A DNA stretch of 64,000 nucleotides from positions 4,796,485 to 4,860,484 of the forward strand of contig NW_015622542.1 of NCBI RefSeq assembly GCF_000835495.1. Direction: 5' to 3'. Under the pieces are notes generated by a model. That model ran no database searches. It was not told the DNA's origin and saw nothing but the letters and a program-made list of their open reading frames with translations. The position numbers and the translations under genes were made by a program. Positions 46,139 through 56,898 of this stretch are shown here, piece after piece (the first letter of the stretch is position 1; every line of letters starts with the position of its first letter). Source of the DNA: Cladophialophora immunda (taxonomy: Eukaryota > Ascomycota > Eurotiomycetes > Chaetothyriales > Herpotrichiellaceae).

Positions 46139-47241
46139 CTACAATTGGATCTCATCGTTCAGCAATCGAACCTCCTCGCCAGGTTTGAAGGCAGGGAGCC
46201 CAATATACGGGCAGCCGTCGCATCGGAAGGCATCTGACGGGAATAAGCATATGAGAAGAGAGCTTGGTCAGGGACAATGAAGGGGTGCTCACCTCCAAGA
46301 CTGCAGTTACCACAACTTCCAACTTTTCCCTGCACAGTAAAGTCGACCTCGGCCAGATCGTCTGCTTGTAACTTCATCGTGTTCAAAGCCTTGTCCGCGT
46401 TCTCTCGTTTGGCTCTATCCTCGGCTTCCAATTTCTGTGCAAGCCCGCAAGTACAGTCTTTGCATGCTCGACGTCGCTTCGCCTTGGGTTGGCATTCAGT
46501 TGCTTTGGGCTTGTTAATTGCGCGATCGCCGCTGAAGATTACAATCCACTCACGAATCTTAATGGGCCTCTTCAAATCCTCGTCATCCAGCAACGTGTCT
46601 TCGTCAATCAGTTCGTCGTCTGAGTCGTCCATCCCGTCATCAAATCCCACACCTGCAGGCAGAGCATCATCTGTGCTCTTCCGCTTCCCATTAACTGGCA
46701 GTGACACTGATTCGCCGTTCGTTGTGTTGCTAAGGCCGCCAGCAGCCTGGGATGTCTTCTTTCTCCCGAACTTCAACGGAACCGAGTCTTGTGCGGTGTA
46801 GTTTGGCTTAACGAACCCCACTCCTGGCTGGAAAGAAAGACCGGCGAGAATGGTCTCGTTCTTCTCTGGACCATCCGCAATCCCAAACGTCTCATCCTGG
46901 CTACGCAAATGTCCGCCACTCTTCAATGCTCTGACCAGCACGCCGAGCATGTCCCGACTGATTAGATTTTGACTCTCGCGACGTGATCCATCTGCATCGG
47001 AGAGGATGGTGATAACGTCATAAGTGGACTGAGGAAGTGACACTAGGCCGAGAGACAGCCTGTCCAACATCTGCAGGTCGGTATGGGCCCGGTCGTGCAT
47101 TTCCATCAGGCCGGTCAGGATTTCTTGGTGCGACGAAAGGGACGGAGGCGAAAGTAGGAGGGTGCGATGCGACGACTGCGGGGCTTTGGAGGAGGGCATG
47201 ACGAAATCGTCGGAGGTGTCCATGAGAACGGAGGGCGACAT
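46139..47241 (-). CDS. DRE2: DRE2/anamorsin, cytosolic Fe-S assembly factor
   Basis: Electron-transfer partner of Tah18 in cytosolic iron-sulfur protein assembly, also active at the mitochondrial intermembrane space. About 347 aa in two exons, 47241-46293 and 46233-46139. The N-terminal methyltransferase-like domain covers about residues 1-150, then a linker rich in Asp/Glu ([11 protein letters not shown]). The first cluster motif (Fe2S2) is at [19 protein letters not shown]. The second cluster motif, [15 protein letters not shown], is completed only after splicing, and is followed by [18 protein letters not shown] to the stop. All eight motif cysteines are present. The start at 47241 ([12 protein letters not shown]) is the first ATG of the frame. 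Confidence 0.96.
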
Positions 47242-48713
47242 GATGGCAGCAAGATGGACGACAACTGCGGAAGACAGGTACTTGGGAGGGTGTAGCAGTG
47301 GAGGAGGGTAGAAAGAAAGAATGATAAAATACCAGGATTAGAAATCGAGGCGTGCCTTCGCGCTAGAGGGGCAGTAATGACGCTAAGCCCGAGGGCCCTG
47401 CAGCATCCCCAATACAACAGGTCCGTGCTAGTATAGGTTCCCGGGTGGCAGTCCCTCCAAATCTATCCCTACCCACGTGGGAGGTTCTATGAAGCTCGGT
47501 ACCTGAGTGCCTGAAGCAAGTTTCAAGCTGCCAAACCCTTTTGCATCTGGGAGGAGATATCTGCTGCAAGATCTGATGCTGCACGAAGCAGCCTTCCGCC
47601 ATCCCACTCACGTGATAGCGATGTCCCGGAAAACTCCGCCCTCACACCACTCCAGCAGGAGACAGTTGGGTGCCCAGGGACCTGGCCATGTACATCATCA
47701 GGGGCCAGTCCACTGCCTCAGTGCGTTGACGTCTGACTGAAACACAATGTGGAAACGCTGACCGCCACGGGAGTCCCATTTTGCGACATTTTGTGGCTGC
47801 CATCAGTTGACCCGTAGGCTCCAGTGTTCTCTCGTACCTCGTCATGCCTGTATCCACTTCGAACTGATGCTGGTGACGCCAATCATCACAAGCCATCTTG
47901 AGAAAATTCCTCAGATTGTTGTACGCTGCTGGGAATCCCTCGGGAGACTGCCGCGGGAGCTTCTATTCAGCCTTGTTTGTTCTCCTGGACATTGGGCCTC
48001 TGAAATGAAAGGCCATGGATGGGGGGCTTCTGCCAGTGGGCGGCACACTAAGCAGGACCAAGTGGAGGCGAGCAAAGGCCCAAACCCCGCGCTAAAAGAG
48101 CCCATTGGGAAAGGCGAGGAATGAGGAATCCGGGGAAGGCGCCCTGGCGATTGGAGCGAGGGGAAAGAAGGCGCCAGAAAGAGCAGGGAGGTCATGCGAG
48201 CAACGGGCCTCTCTGCGCCTTTCTTTGCCAGCTTGCTCCCCAATCACAACAAACTCACCATCTAGAGCTTTCTAAGGTTCCACCCTGGTCCGGCTTTCAT
48301 CTACCCTGACTTACTGCTCCCCAAACGACAGACACCCCTTCTGCTTAGAAGTCAATCGTAACCTCTCTCATCTTCTTCTTTATCTTCTCCCAAGCTTCAC
48401 CCTGTCCTCGACTCGTATTGCTATCCACTCCTAAACGTAAGCGAAGTGAACTGTGTGGTGAGTTCAATGTGCTACCCATGCCTCAATCCATCAATGATCA
48501 ACATGCAATGGGGTGGTCCGAGCTTCTCTCTCTTTGACTTCACTCGCAGGGTCGCGTGTCGGGCTCGTCCCCTTTGCCCAAACCTCATCTCCAACTTCAT
48601 ATAACTGACTCTCATTCTCACTACCAGCACCAATCCATCACCACAGTCATCCTTCTATCGCTTCGACCCTCTCACCCGACTCAATCCCATCAATCTTCGT
48701 CCTTCACTCCATT
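47242..48713. other. Divergent promoter region, DRE2 and STF2-like gene
   Basis: About 1.5 kb. A CACGTG E-box type palindrome occurs in CCCACGTGGGA near 47473-47483. The part from about 48300 to 48714 is CT-rich and is probably the 5' UTR of the STF2-like gene. No other gene recognised. Confidence 0.45.
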
Positions 48714-49239
48714 AGTAGGTTCTCCTTCGTCTTCCGCACCGCAGTTGCTCTCACTAACCCTCGGCTGAAGTGACTCGAACCAACAAAGGAAATGACCGCA
48801 ACCATAGTGCCATCGCCGATGGTTCTGCCCTCCCTGAAGAACGCCTCCCTCGCTACTTCGCCAAACATGGTCATGTCGATGCTGATCCCAAGGGCGTAAA
48901 GAAGCAAGGTGGTGGCAAGGGCAACTGGTATAAATGTCCCTCACAAACCGCAGCTGTACCCAGAGGTGCTGACAAGTTGGCAGGGGCCGCGAGGGCGATG
49001 AAGTCCACGACTACGACTACAAATTCACCAACACTCGTCGCCGATCCAACTCCAGCACCCAAGTCCTAGGTGATTTCAAGACCAAGTTCGAAACCGTTGA
49101 TGCCGAGCCTGTCTTTGAGGAGGGATTGCACGGACCTACCGACGAAGATATCGAAAAGGCCTCCACTCTGTCCAAGGAAGAGAGTACCGACTCCAGCACT
49201 TTGGGAGGGAGCCTCGATGATGAAGACAAGAAAATGTAA
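48714..49239 (+). CDS. STF2-like protein, start codon apparently split by an intron
   Basis: Relative of yeast Stf2 (15-kDa ATP synthase stabilising factor, hydrophilin), an antistress protein that binds nucleic acid or the ATP synthase. About 137 aa. The frame starting TRTNKGNDRN has no ATG of its own. Yeast Stf2 begins MTRTNKW. An intron at 48715-48770 (GTAGGT donor, CTAAC branch sequence, GAAG acceptor) joins A48714 to TG48771-48772 and makes exactly this ATG. Second exon 48771-48927 carries LPRYFAKHGHVDADPKGVKKQGGGKGNW. Third exon 48984-49239 reads GREGDEVHDYDYKF, RRRSNSST and DFKTKFETVDAEPVFEEGLHG, then an acidic tail. Exons 2 and 3 are secure; the split start is inferred. Confidence 0.82.
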
Positions 49240-50927
49240 CACTACGAAACCAAGATACTTATTCGAGATGATGACGACGCAACTGTCATTCTCGATATAT
49301 GGCGCTCAAGGAAGGTGCTTTGACTGAATGTATACTGTGACACCATGCAGCAGGCTCTTTCTTCTGCGAGCAAAACAATTGAACCGAATGGATGGCCCGG
49401 GGCCAGGGATGGAGTGAAATGATTCAAGCAGACGTGTATTACCTTAGCCGGAATCCAAATCCATCACTGGAGATTGTGACAACAGAGTATGCTGACGGCT
49501 TCTCAAACCCATGTCCTAGCATTTTGCGTGCAGTGCATCGCAGATCGTTCTCGCCGTTAACCTATGTCAGAGGCACTGCTTCTCAGTCGATTGCCCTGCA
49601 GGAGACAATACTAACAAACAAGGCTCATAGAATGTGCTCTTGATATCGGTAATCTCTTGATCCCGACCAAACCACGATCTGTTCAAGTCTCTCCAGTGGA
49701 GAGGGATATAGAATTGACACTCAGGCAACCACAGGCGGCCTCTCACGCCCTCAAGCCGGCTGTGCTGTGAGCAACGTGAACCAGGTGCCGGCTTCCGGAA
49801 CCCCAGGCGAGCTCACTTCAGCGCCCAATCGGCGCTCGAGGTGTCCAGGTCTTCTTATTCCCCCCTGTATAAAGCGTCCGACCCTAGGATGTGTCTGTCA
49901 TCATCCCATGTGAAAGACCGATTCTGATGCGGCCGATTGGAAGGTGATTGGGAGTTGTAAGGAGACTGTTCGAGGTCGCTGGCTTGGTAATGTCTAGCAC
50001 AAGCGAGACGGGTATCCAAAAGGATCGCGAACGGATGGATCATGTTGAAGCAACTGGAAACTCAAGGATGTGCTACAGTACCTCACAAATTAGCCCATGA
50101 CTGCTCGGTACATCCATCCTAGCCTTCCAACTCCTTCGGATGATAGCCAGCTACCGGATGGAGCTTCACCCACACGCGCGGCAGGCATGAAGCAACAGAG
50201 CAATATATTCCCATCTCTAGCCCATCACATCGGACGGGAGCTGCGGAAATGCCCTAACTAGCAAAATAAAGCAGACCCCTAATGTTAGCTATCTCAACGG
50301 GACCGTCAGAGAGGCGGGCGGGTCCCTTCACGTCAGAGGGTCGAAGGTAGAAGCTGTCCAAGAGTCGGCCTCACAGGACATTGCATTGTTCCCAAGATAG
50401 GAGTTGCCTACTCAGCTCCCCGACGTACTTGAATGGAGTATTGCGTGTTCACCAGAGTACAAGTTCGATGTCTCAACTGTAGGATGGAGGCAGAGCAGAA
50501 AGCTGGTGTACAAGCACCCATTCCTTTCACTCAGGTCGCTGGTACCGAAATAGACAGACGAGAAATGCGGTAGAAGATATAGAAGCACGCTTCAAAGCAA
50601 GCGGTCAAAACCCCCGTTGCAGAGCTACTTCAGAAGAAAAGCTCCAAAATTGACTGGAGTGGCACAATCAAAGAAGACTTGAGGGAATACATAAAAGCGG
50701 CGTGAATGGCTTCAAGGCAGGCAGGCAAAAGAATCTTTCCCAAAAAGGAAAAATTGGCTGCCGGTTTTGTTTCACCTTGGCGAAAACGAACGCGACAGCG
50801 AGACTTCCGGGGTTTAGCACGGCAATAACATTATAATGATTCCAAGCCGCCATCATCAACAAACGGTTCAGCCGCTCTAATTCTTTCTCTTTTCCTTCTC
50901 TAGGGCGTCTTGGTCTCTCTGGGCAGG
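49240..50927. other. Intergenic, about 1.7 kb
   Basis: No gene could be recognised between the STF2-like stop and NUP133. A small minus-strand frame (50043-49855) lacks motifs. The last 50 bases before NUP133 are CT-rich. Confidence 0.45.
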
Positions 50928-53900
50928 ATGTTTTCCACAGACACCTCGCGGACCCAGTCGCTGCGTCCCAAAAGAACACGTCAGGCAGCAGGCCCAGAAG
51001 ACTCTCTCAAATTACCCCAGGCGAAGCGAAAACGATCTGCCCTACGACGAGATACCTTTGAACCCCTGACCGAATCAAGCATTGGTGATGCGGCAGGAAG
51101 AGATGTGGCTGAGGGCAAGAGCAATGGACATACAGTTACGGTTGCGCCGACGAAAGAATTGACTTTGCGAGGAGCCAAAAAAGCAGAAAAGCGCGCCGAC
51201 AGAGCTACCAGTACCAATGCCGGCTTGACCCTGTCTAGTAACGACTTCTATACCGTCGCCCAGCTTCCTGCCCTCCCAGACCAGATCAGAAATCGACCGA
51301 GCATCCAATATTCCTGTGTTGTTTCCCCTGAATATGGCTACGCATTGGCATTGACACATACCGACGCCATAATCTGGCCCTACAACTCAACCGCATCAAC
51401 GCCGCCATCGAGAGATGTCATCACCTTCAAACTGCCCTTTCCTCCTGCCTCCGTGGGCGATCCCCTACCACATGCAACGTTCACGGCAAAATCTGCGAGC
51501 GGAGAGCCCGGAATCGTGGCAGTATCTGCAAAATGGGGCAAAGTCGTATACTGGGAAACCCTGTCCAACGCTTCCTCTGTCATACCGGGGCAAGTTTCAA
51601 GTGTCCAAGGTTCAATACCAGGGATGATGAGTGGCGAGGTCGTGGAAGAATTGGTCAACGCGGAGCCTTCGGGATTTATCCTTTCGCTCCGTCATGGCCG
51701 TGTCGCCCACTTGACAATTCGCGACCAAATGGGAAGACCTGGAATTGGCGTCCAATTCCTTCGCAAATACACAAACGCGTCGGGAGGTATCTTTGGGAGC
51801 ATCAGAAATGTGTTTGGCTCCGATCGACGGAAAGGGACGCCAATAATCAAAGCTGGAGGCTCGAGAAAGGGGCAGCGCGATGTAGTCATCGCAACCGAGG
51901 ATGCTGAAATGGAATTTTGGAATACGAACCTGGCTGTTGGAAACTCCCTCGAGAACTCATTCAACTTCAAGGACGAAATTCTGGACGCGTTAAAATCAAC
52001 ACAGCCGGATGCGACGCAATTCAAGGTTCTGGACGTGGAGCTCTCGATAGGACCGAGTATGGCCCTCAGCCGACGAGACAGCCATGGTGCGCCAATGATG
52101 GTACTTATTTCCAGCTCGACGGAACTGGAAACGAGGTATCATATCATTGAGATGGTTGTTGATGAAGGGGCGAAAGTCAAAGTGATGCACCCTGTCAATT
52201 GCTATTCTTCTTCGGCGTCAGAATCCAGCCACTGGAGACCCCGACTATGTGTGTCGAAATCTCAACCTGTGACGTTCATTGTCTTTGAGACTGCTATTGT
52301 GCTGTTCTCGCTGGCCAGGATCCGAGAATCACCTTCCTCTCAGTTACTGATGGAGCGACACGCACTGCCCGAACCATTTCAAGATTGCGTCCGATTCCAA
52401 GAGTCAACTATCTATGAGGTTCTTGGCTTCGCGTTGGAAACGACGGAGAAACAGTCTTCCATTGTGTTCGGTGTACGAGGGTTTGGCATGGTGAAATTGA
52501 CTTCTCATCTTCGCGATGATGAGGAGGTTGACGTGGAGGAAGCTGAAGAACGGGATCGAATAACGGCGAAGAGCAAAATAGAACAAGCAGTCTTCTTTGG
52601 CACCATCAAACAAAACCCCCTGGACCTCAAGCACGCCAACCAAACGTTCTCACCCGAGGAAATCGAAACAGCAGCTTTGGAGATCAGCTCCGAGATCTTG
52701 TCTTCTTCATCCAAACATCTTCCAAAGTCTGCGCCCTCGATCGACATGCAAATGCGACTTCGTGCCAAAGCCCTCGACGATCTGGCTGAACATGTAATAA
52801 ACCACTATCCTTCTGCGGTGTCTCGGATAACGCGTTTTGGGCTACTACTGAATGCCGAAAAGCTCGCCGCTGCCCAAGCGATATGGAAAGTTCAAGAAGA
52901 GATTCAACGAAAATACCCGCAACCCGATCGTGAGATGTCGTACTTGGATTTTACACTCCGAGCCTTGCATGAATCACGGCAAAAATACCCGGACCCTGAG
53001 AGAGGAGAGAAAGATCGGGTAAGACATTGGCTTGTGAACAGCGTTAAGAACGTCGGCCATCTCATGTCTGAGTTGGTGAGCTGCATCCCGGAACTTGAAC
53101 CGATGGATGTGACAGATCCCAGGGTGGTCGCCGACTATTTCAAAGAAGCAGTTGACCTCTGGATTGCATCATACTCCGCCGCCTTCAAATTCCGTGAAGA
53201 CAATGCTCCTCTTTACGGACTTGGAGATGAGGTCTTCGAGAATGGAGTACTTGTGTCGGGATTTCCTATCGAGATCCCTCATCCTTGGACGTCAAGTCCA
53301 GAGCCGTTGCGATTTGGCCAAAGTCTAATATACGACATCTGCAAGTTTTTAAATGAGTGGTGGGAGTTCGCTCATGGAAGAAACAAGAAGAAGAAGATGC
53401 CAACGGACGTAGACGGCAAGCCGCACGAAGCACCCAGCAGACTGGCCCTCCAGGAATTGGCCAGCCGTCTACCGACAGAACTCGAACTTTTTTCCCGACT
53501 GGTGCGCGAGGAGGTCATTCAATCGAAGTGCCATCTGAAAGCCCACGAAAAAGATCCCGAAGCGTTGCAGGACGAGCTCAACAATCTCGAGCGTGAAGAG
53601 CAGGAAAGGCTGGGCCAGGCACTGCAAGCCATTGCGTTGTTCAACATGCCCGGGGCAATCCGGTTAGCAGAAAAGTTGAAATATTATGCAGATCTTGTGA
53701 CCCTGCACTACGACTACTATAAGCAACTGGTGGCTGAAGCTCAAGCTGACCCAAGTCTTGCCGAAGATAATCAACACAAGCTCGAGGAGATGCAAGAGAG
53801 AGCCGAGTCCTACTATGGGAAATTTGGCAAAGGATGGGCGTTTGCCGCTTTCAGCCAGATGCTGATCGACGGTGAATGCGGAAGTCTTTTGGTCAAGGGC

Positions 53901-54926
53901 CAAGAGGATGGGGAGAAGGAAAAATTCCTTACCTGGTTCTTCAAGATAGCTCCTAAGGCTCATCAACATCTCGGCAAACTCAGCTGGATCCACGATGTGA
54001 TCTCATGCGACGATTACCACCGTGCTGCAAGGACACTCCAGGATGTGGCTGGCGAAGAGACCAGTAATGTTTGGAACAAAAAGACCGAATTGGCACTCGG
54101 AAAGCTGGCTAGCTTGGCTGCGGATGAAGGCAGCGGCAAGCACAGAGATTTGAAAGTATATGACGATGCTCTTTCGATGATCGCCATTCAGGAGCAAGTC
54201 TACAGACATGTGATGGGATCGGTTGGTGCGGCCCTGGACGAGAAAGCCGCGACCGATCTTGCCGGGGGAACTTTTGCTTCCCGCGTGGTGGCAGGATACC
54301 CAGCATTGAAACGAGAGCTGAAGCAGATCTTGAAGTCGCTGATACGTCAGACGCCCTTGACCGCGGAAGAATTGGTTAGTCTCCTAACGCTGATGGAACC
54401 GATTGTGTGGAGTGGAGCTCCTGAAGAGGATCCCGAGGTCAGCGGTCAAGAGTTGATTCTCGCCCTGAATGTTGTGGATGAATCGAACTTGCCGGTGCCA
54501 AAGCAAGATGATCTTCGAGCGCTTATCTGGAGAAGAGCGATGATTCGCGATGATTGGCTTGCTTTGAACGAGACTGGTGGGAAAGACGACCAGCAAGTGG
54601 AGGAAGAGTTACAACAATCCAGTCTGTTCCGTGTTTTACAGCATGTTTTCCTGTTGGAACAGCTGGAAGGAACGCCGATCCATTTGTTTTCGCCCAGCGA
54701 CCTTTTACGGCGTGAAGCATTCCCTGTCAGTCTCCAGGATAGGCTGGCCGAAAGTGAAGTGGAAAGCCTTCGAAAGGACATGGAAAAGGAACAAACAAAA
54801 CTCAAAAGCTTTGTGGAGAAGGGACGACTGGACGATCATTATGGAGGGCTAGTGACGTCTGCGCAGAGAATTGCGAGGGACATTGTCGATGAGCGGGGCG
54901 AACAATTGGCTGAGCAGGTCGCTTGA
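50928..54926 (+). CDS. NUP133: Nucleoporin NUP133
   Basis: Scaffold subunit of the Y-shaped (Nup84/Nup107) nuclear pore complex. About 1332 aa in one uninterrupted exon, notable among intron-rich neighbours. The start MFSTDTSRTQSLRPKRTRQ at 50928 is the first ATG; the frame is open slightly upstream. The N-terminal 80 residues are basic and disordered. The N-terminal beta-propeller begins near FYTVAQLPALPDQIRN and runs to about residue 520, including a segment FGSIRNVFGS of the amphipathic membrane-sensing type. The C-terminal half is the alpha-helical stack (from HLPKSAPSIDMQMRLRAKAL on), with SYYGKFGKGWAFAAF and the tail that docks to Nup84. Domain order and length match ascomycete Nup133. 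Confidence 0.9.
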   Translation: MFSTDTSRTQSLRPKRTRQAAGPEDSLKLPQAKRKRSALRRDTFEPLTESSIGDAAGRDVAEGKSNGHTVTVAPTKELTLRGAKKAEKRADRATSTNAGLTLSSNDFYTVAQLPALPDQIRNRPSIQYSCVVSPEYGYALALTHTDAIIWPYNSTASTPPSRDVITFKLPFPPASVGDPLPHATFTAKSASGEPGIVAVSAKWGKVVYWETLSNASSVIPGQVSSVQGSIPGMMSGEVVEELVNAEPSGFILSLRHGRVAHLTIRDQMGRPGIGVQFLRKYTNASGGIFGSIRNVFGSDRRKGTPIIKAGGSRKGQRDVVIATEDAEMEFWNTNLAVGNSLENSFNFKDEILDALKSTQPDATQFKVLDVELSIGPSMALSRRDSHGAPMMVLISSSTELETRYHIIEMVVDEGAKVKVMHPVNCYSSSASESSHWRPRLCVSKSQPVTFIVFETAIVLFSLARIRESPSSQLLMERHALPEPFQDCVRFQESTIYEVLGFALETTEKQSSIVFGVRGFGMVKLTSHLRDDEEVDVEEAEERDRITAKSKIEQAVFFGTIKQNPLDLKHANQTFSPEEIETAALEISSEILSSSSKHLPKSAPSIDMQMRLRAKALDDLAEHVINHYPSAVSRITRFGLLLNAEKLAAAQAIWKVQEEIQRKYPQPDREMSYLDFTLRALHESRQKYPDPERGEKDRVRHWLVNSVKNVGHLMSELVSCIPELEPMDVTDPRVVADYFKEAVDLWIASYSAAFKFREDNAPLYGLGDEVFENGVLVSGFPIEIPHPWTSSPEPLRFGQSLIYDICKFLNEWWEFAHGRNKKKKMPTDVDGKPHEAPSRLALQELASRLPTELELFSRLVREEVIQSKCHLKAHEKDPEALQDELNNLEREEQERLGQALQAIALFNMPGAIRLAEKLKYYADLVTLHYDYYKQLVAEAQADPSLAEDNQHKLEEMQERAESYYGKFGKGWAFAAFSQMLIDGECGSLLVKGQEDGEKEKFLTWFFKIAPKAHQHLGKLSWIHDVISCDDYHRAARTLQDVAGEETSNVWNKKTELALGKLASLAADEGSGKHRDLKVYDDALSMIAIQEQVYRHVMGSVGAALDEKAATDLAGGTFASRVVAGYPALKRELKQILKSLIRQTPLTAEELVSLLTLMEPIVWSGAPEEDPEVSGQELILALNVVDESNLPVPKQDDLRALIWRRAMIRDDWLALNETGGKDDQQVEEELQQSSLFRVLQHVFLLEQLEGTPIHLFSPSDLLRREAFPVSLQDRLAESEVESLRKDMEKEQTKLKSFVEKGRLDDHYGGLVTSAQRIARDIVDERGEQLAEQVA

Positions 54927-55352
54927 GGGAAGGGGAACCGTGGTGTCTGACCGCCCGGCCTAGGTCAGGAAGATACGTGCTGTCTTTCTTTTGTAACACT
55001 ACAAGTAATGTTTGAGTGCCATCAAGACTGCCACGAGGCTGAACGGGGGAAAGGGATGAGGGCGGCTTGCTAGGACAGCAGCGGAAGTGGCACAAAATTG
55101 GCGTCAAGCTCAACTACGAACCGCGACTCGCTTGAATATCACACGGCCGCATCGCCTCTTCTCTGTTATCTGTACCTTCCTGGTGGTTCGAGTTTGTACT
55201 CCCCTCCATCATGGCATGAGAAGACGCCGAGCTTGGGCAAGCTCTAGGTCTATATCGACAAGCCGGCGCTCGAGGAAAACAACAACAACATTGCTCTATA
55301 TAGCTGACAACTGACTATTGGAAGGCTCAATGACGAGGATATCCTTCCAACT
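54927..55352. other. Convergent 3' region, NUP133 and S1/P1 nuclease
   Basis: A 426-bp gap between two stop codons; no further gene seen. Confidence 0.4.
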
Positions 55353-56264
55353 TTACTGGGTTTGTATTGCGTGATCGAGGTCCACATTATCGGCATAACT
55401 AGGCGTGTAGTCTGCAGAGATGGAGTTGATCCAGGCCGCTAGTCTTCGTCCAGCCTTCTGGACCAAGTCGTTGATGACGGGGATGGCACCCTCGTAGTAG
55501 TCGCCGCCCAGGTCCTGGTCGTGGACGTCGTGAGCCAAGACATAGGAGCAGACGTAGCCATTCGCCTCCCCGGCCCAGGACAGCGCGCAGTCTGCCGCGT
55601 CGTGCAGACACTCTCCCTCCCCCTCCCCCTCGAGGCGTCCTCCGCGGTGGCCGGTCTCCGCGCCGGAGAGTCTCTGCGCCCACAGCCACGCGGCGGCGAA
55701 CTCGTCGTCGTGGCCCATGCCGGCGTACTTGTTGGGGATGAGCGTGTCCCAGACGCTGTGCAGGTTGGTGCGGCGGCCGTCGAAGTGCACCATGTACTCG
55801 TTGCCGCCGCGGTCCTCGGCCTCGGTGTGCAGCGGCTGGTGGACGTCGCCGAAGAAGTGCATCATGAAGCGCAGGCTCTGGCCGCGCAGGGCGTGCGGCA
55901 GCGCCGGGTCGGCGACGCGCGCCGTGTGGTTGGCGATGGCGCTGACCACGCACCCGCCGCCCGCGACGGCGCAGTCCCGCGTCATGTTGATCCCGCACTG
56001 GCCCGGCGGCGTGTCCTGCGCGTCAATGTAGTGCCACCCCCGCGTGTACGCGAACTGCGGCATGTGCCGCACCTTGTCCGGGAAGAGCGCCGCCTCCGAG
56101 ATGTCCTGCCCGTTGAGCAGGTGGTTCGTCATCCGCGTCGACTCGGGCGTGAAGTATGTCGACGCCAGGTAGGCGACGGTGCGGTGGCCGAGCGAGCCCC
56201 ATGCCGCGGTGGGTGCAAGGAGCGAGAGGAGCGAGAGGACGATGTAGGCGGTCGGGTAGTGCAT
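55353..56264 (-). CDS. Secreted S1/P1-type nuclease
   Basis: Zinc-dependent extracellular endonuclease cutting single-stranded DNA and RNA to 5'-nucleotides, with 3'-nucleotidase activity. 303 aa, single exon. The signal peptide ends at TAAWG, so the mature enzyme starts with the conserved Trp whose amino group binds zinc. Ligands in order: W1, H in WGSLGH, D in ALFPDKVRH, H in GWHYID, H and D in MHFFGDVHQPLH, and H and D in NLHSVWD. All nine family ligands can be placed. Cysteines for the disulfides (QCGIN/DCAV, CLHDAADC) are present. The coding region from about 55520 to 56170 is much richer in G+C than its neighbours, giving a long stopless antisense frame. The role is likely phosphate and nucleotide scavenging. 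Confidence 0.95.
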   Translation of the reverse strand: MHYPTAYIVLSLLSLLAPTAAWGSLGHRTVAYLASTYFTPESTRMTNHLLNGQDISEAALFPDKVRHMPQFAYTRGWHYIDAQDTPPGQCGINMTRDCAVAGGGCVVSAIANHTARVADPALPHALRGQSLRFMMHFFGDVHQPLHTEAEDRGGNEYMVHFDGRRTNLHSVWDTLIPNKYAGMGHDDEFAAAWLWAQRLSGAETGHRGGRLEGEGEGECLHDAADCALSWAGEANGYVCSYVLAHDVHDQDLGGDYYEGAIPVINDLVQKAGRRLAAWINSISADYTPSYADNVDLDHAIQTQ

Positions 56265-56898
56265 TGTTCGTGATATCTCGAGAAGGCCGCGGAGGGAGGT
56301 GGAGGAATGGCGGAGAGAGGGTAGGCGGAAAGAGGGAGAGGAGGAGTCAGGGAGCGATCGTGGTGGTTCTTCTATTTGTATGCTGTATCCCTTATTACAT
56401 CGTGGGGATATGGGTCGTCAAGGCGGTCAAGTGATGCATTGTCAATTCATGCATGTTGTCGTGGCTGTTGTCATGGGGAAAGGCGAGGGGCGGCCAGCAG
56501 GCAGGCCACGAGGCTGAATGTTGTGGGTCGCCAGAGACGGTCACGCGTCGGGCCGTCCGCGAATGACGCGTTGAGTGGATTTTGAGATGTTCCCCAGCCT
56601 GGAAGTCTCTCACTTCGTCCATATTGATGTTTGTGCTTCATTGCGGATTTTTTCTCTGGCTTTCCAAGTTCCAATGTTCTGGTGATTCTCTTCTATCATG
56701 TGTATGTGACTTTCCGCTACCTCACACCTGTACACCGCTTCATTCTATGTGTCTCTCCCTCTCGTGAATCCTTTGTACCCCTATGGTTCCTAGAACTTTA
56801 GGGTCTTTGCGTCGCCTGGCTTAGTCATTGCCACCTATTTACACAGCTCCATCCCACTTCTGATTCCTTTGCTTACCATCGAGCTTCCCTCCTGCAAA
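56265..56898. other. Divergent promoter, S1/P1 nuclease and DUF7918 gene
   Basis: About 630 bp between two start codons; no additional gene recognised. Confidence 0.45.

Noticed and set aside
55521..56273. 250-codon plus-strand frame opposite the S1/P1 nuclease
   Set aside because: It arises from the extreme GC bias of the nuclease gene on the other strand and shows no motif.
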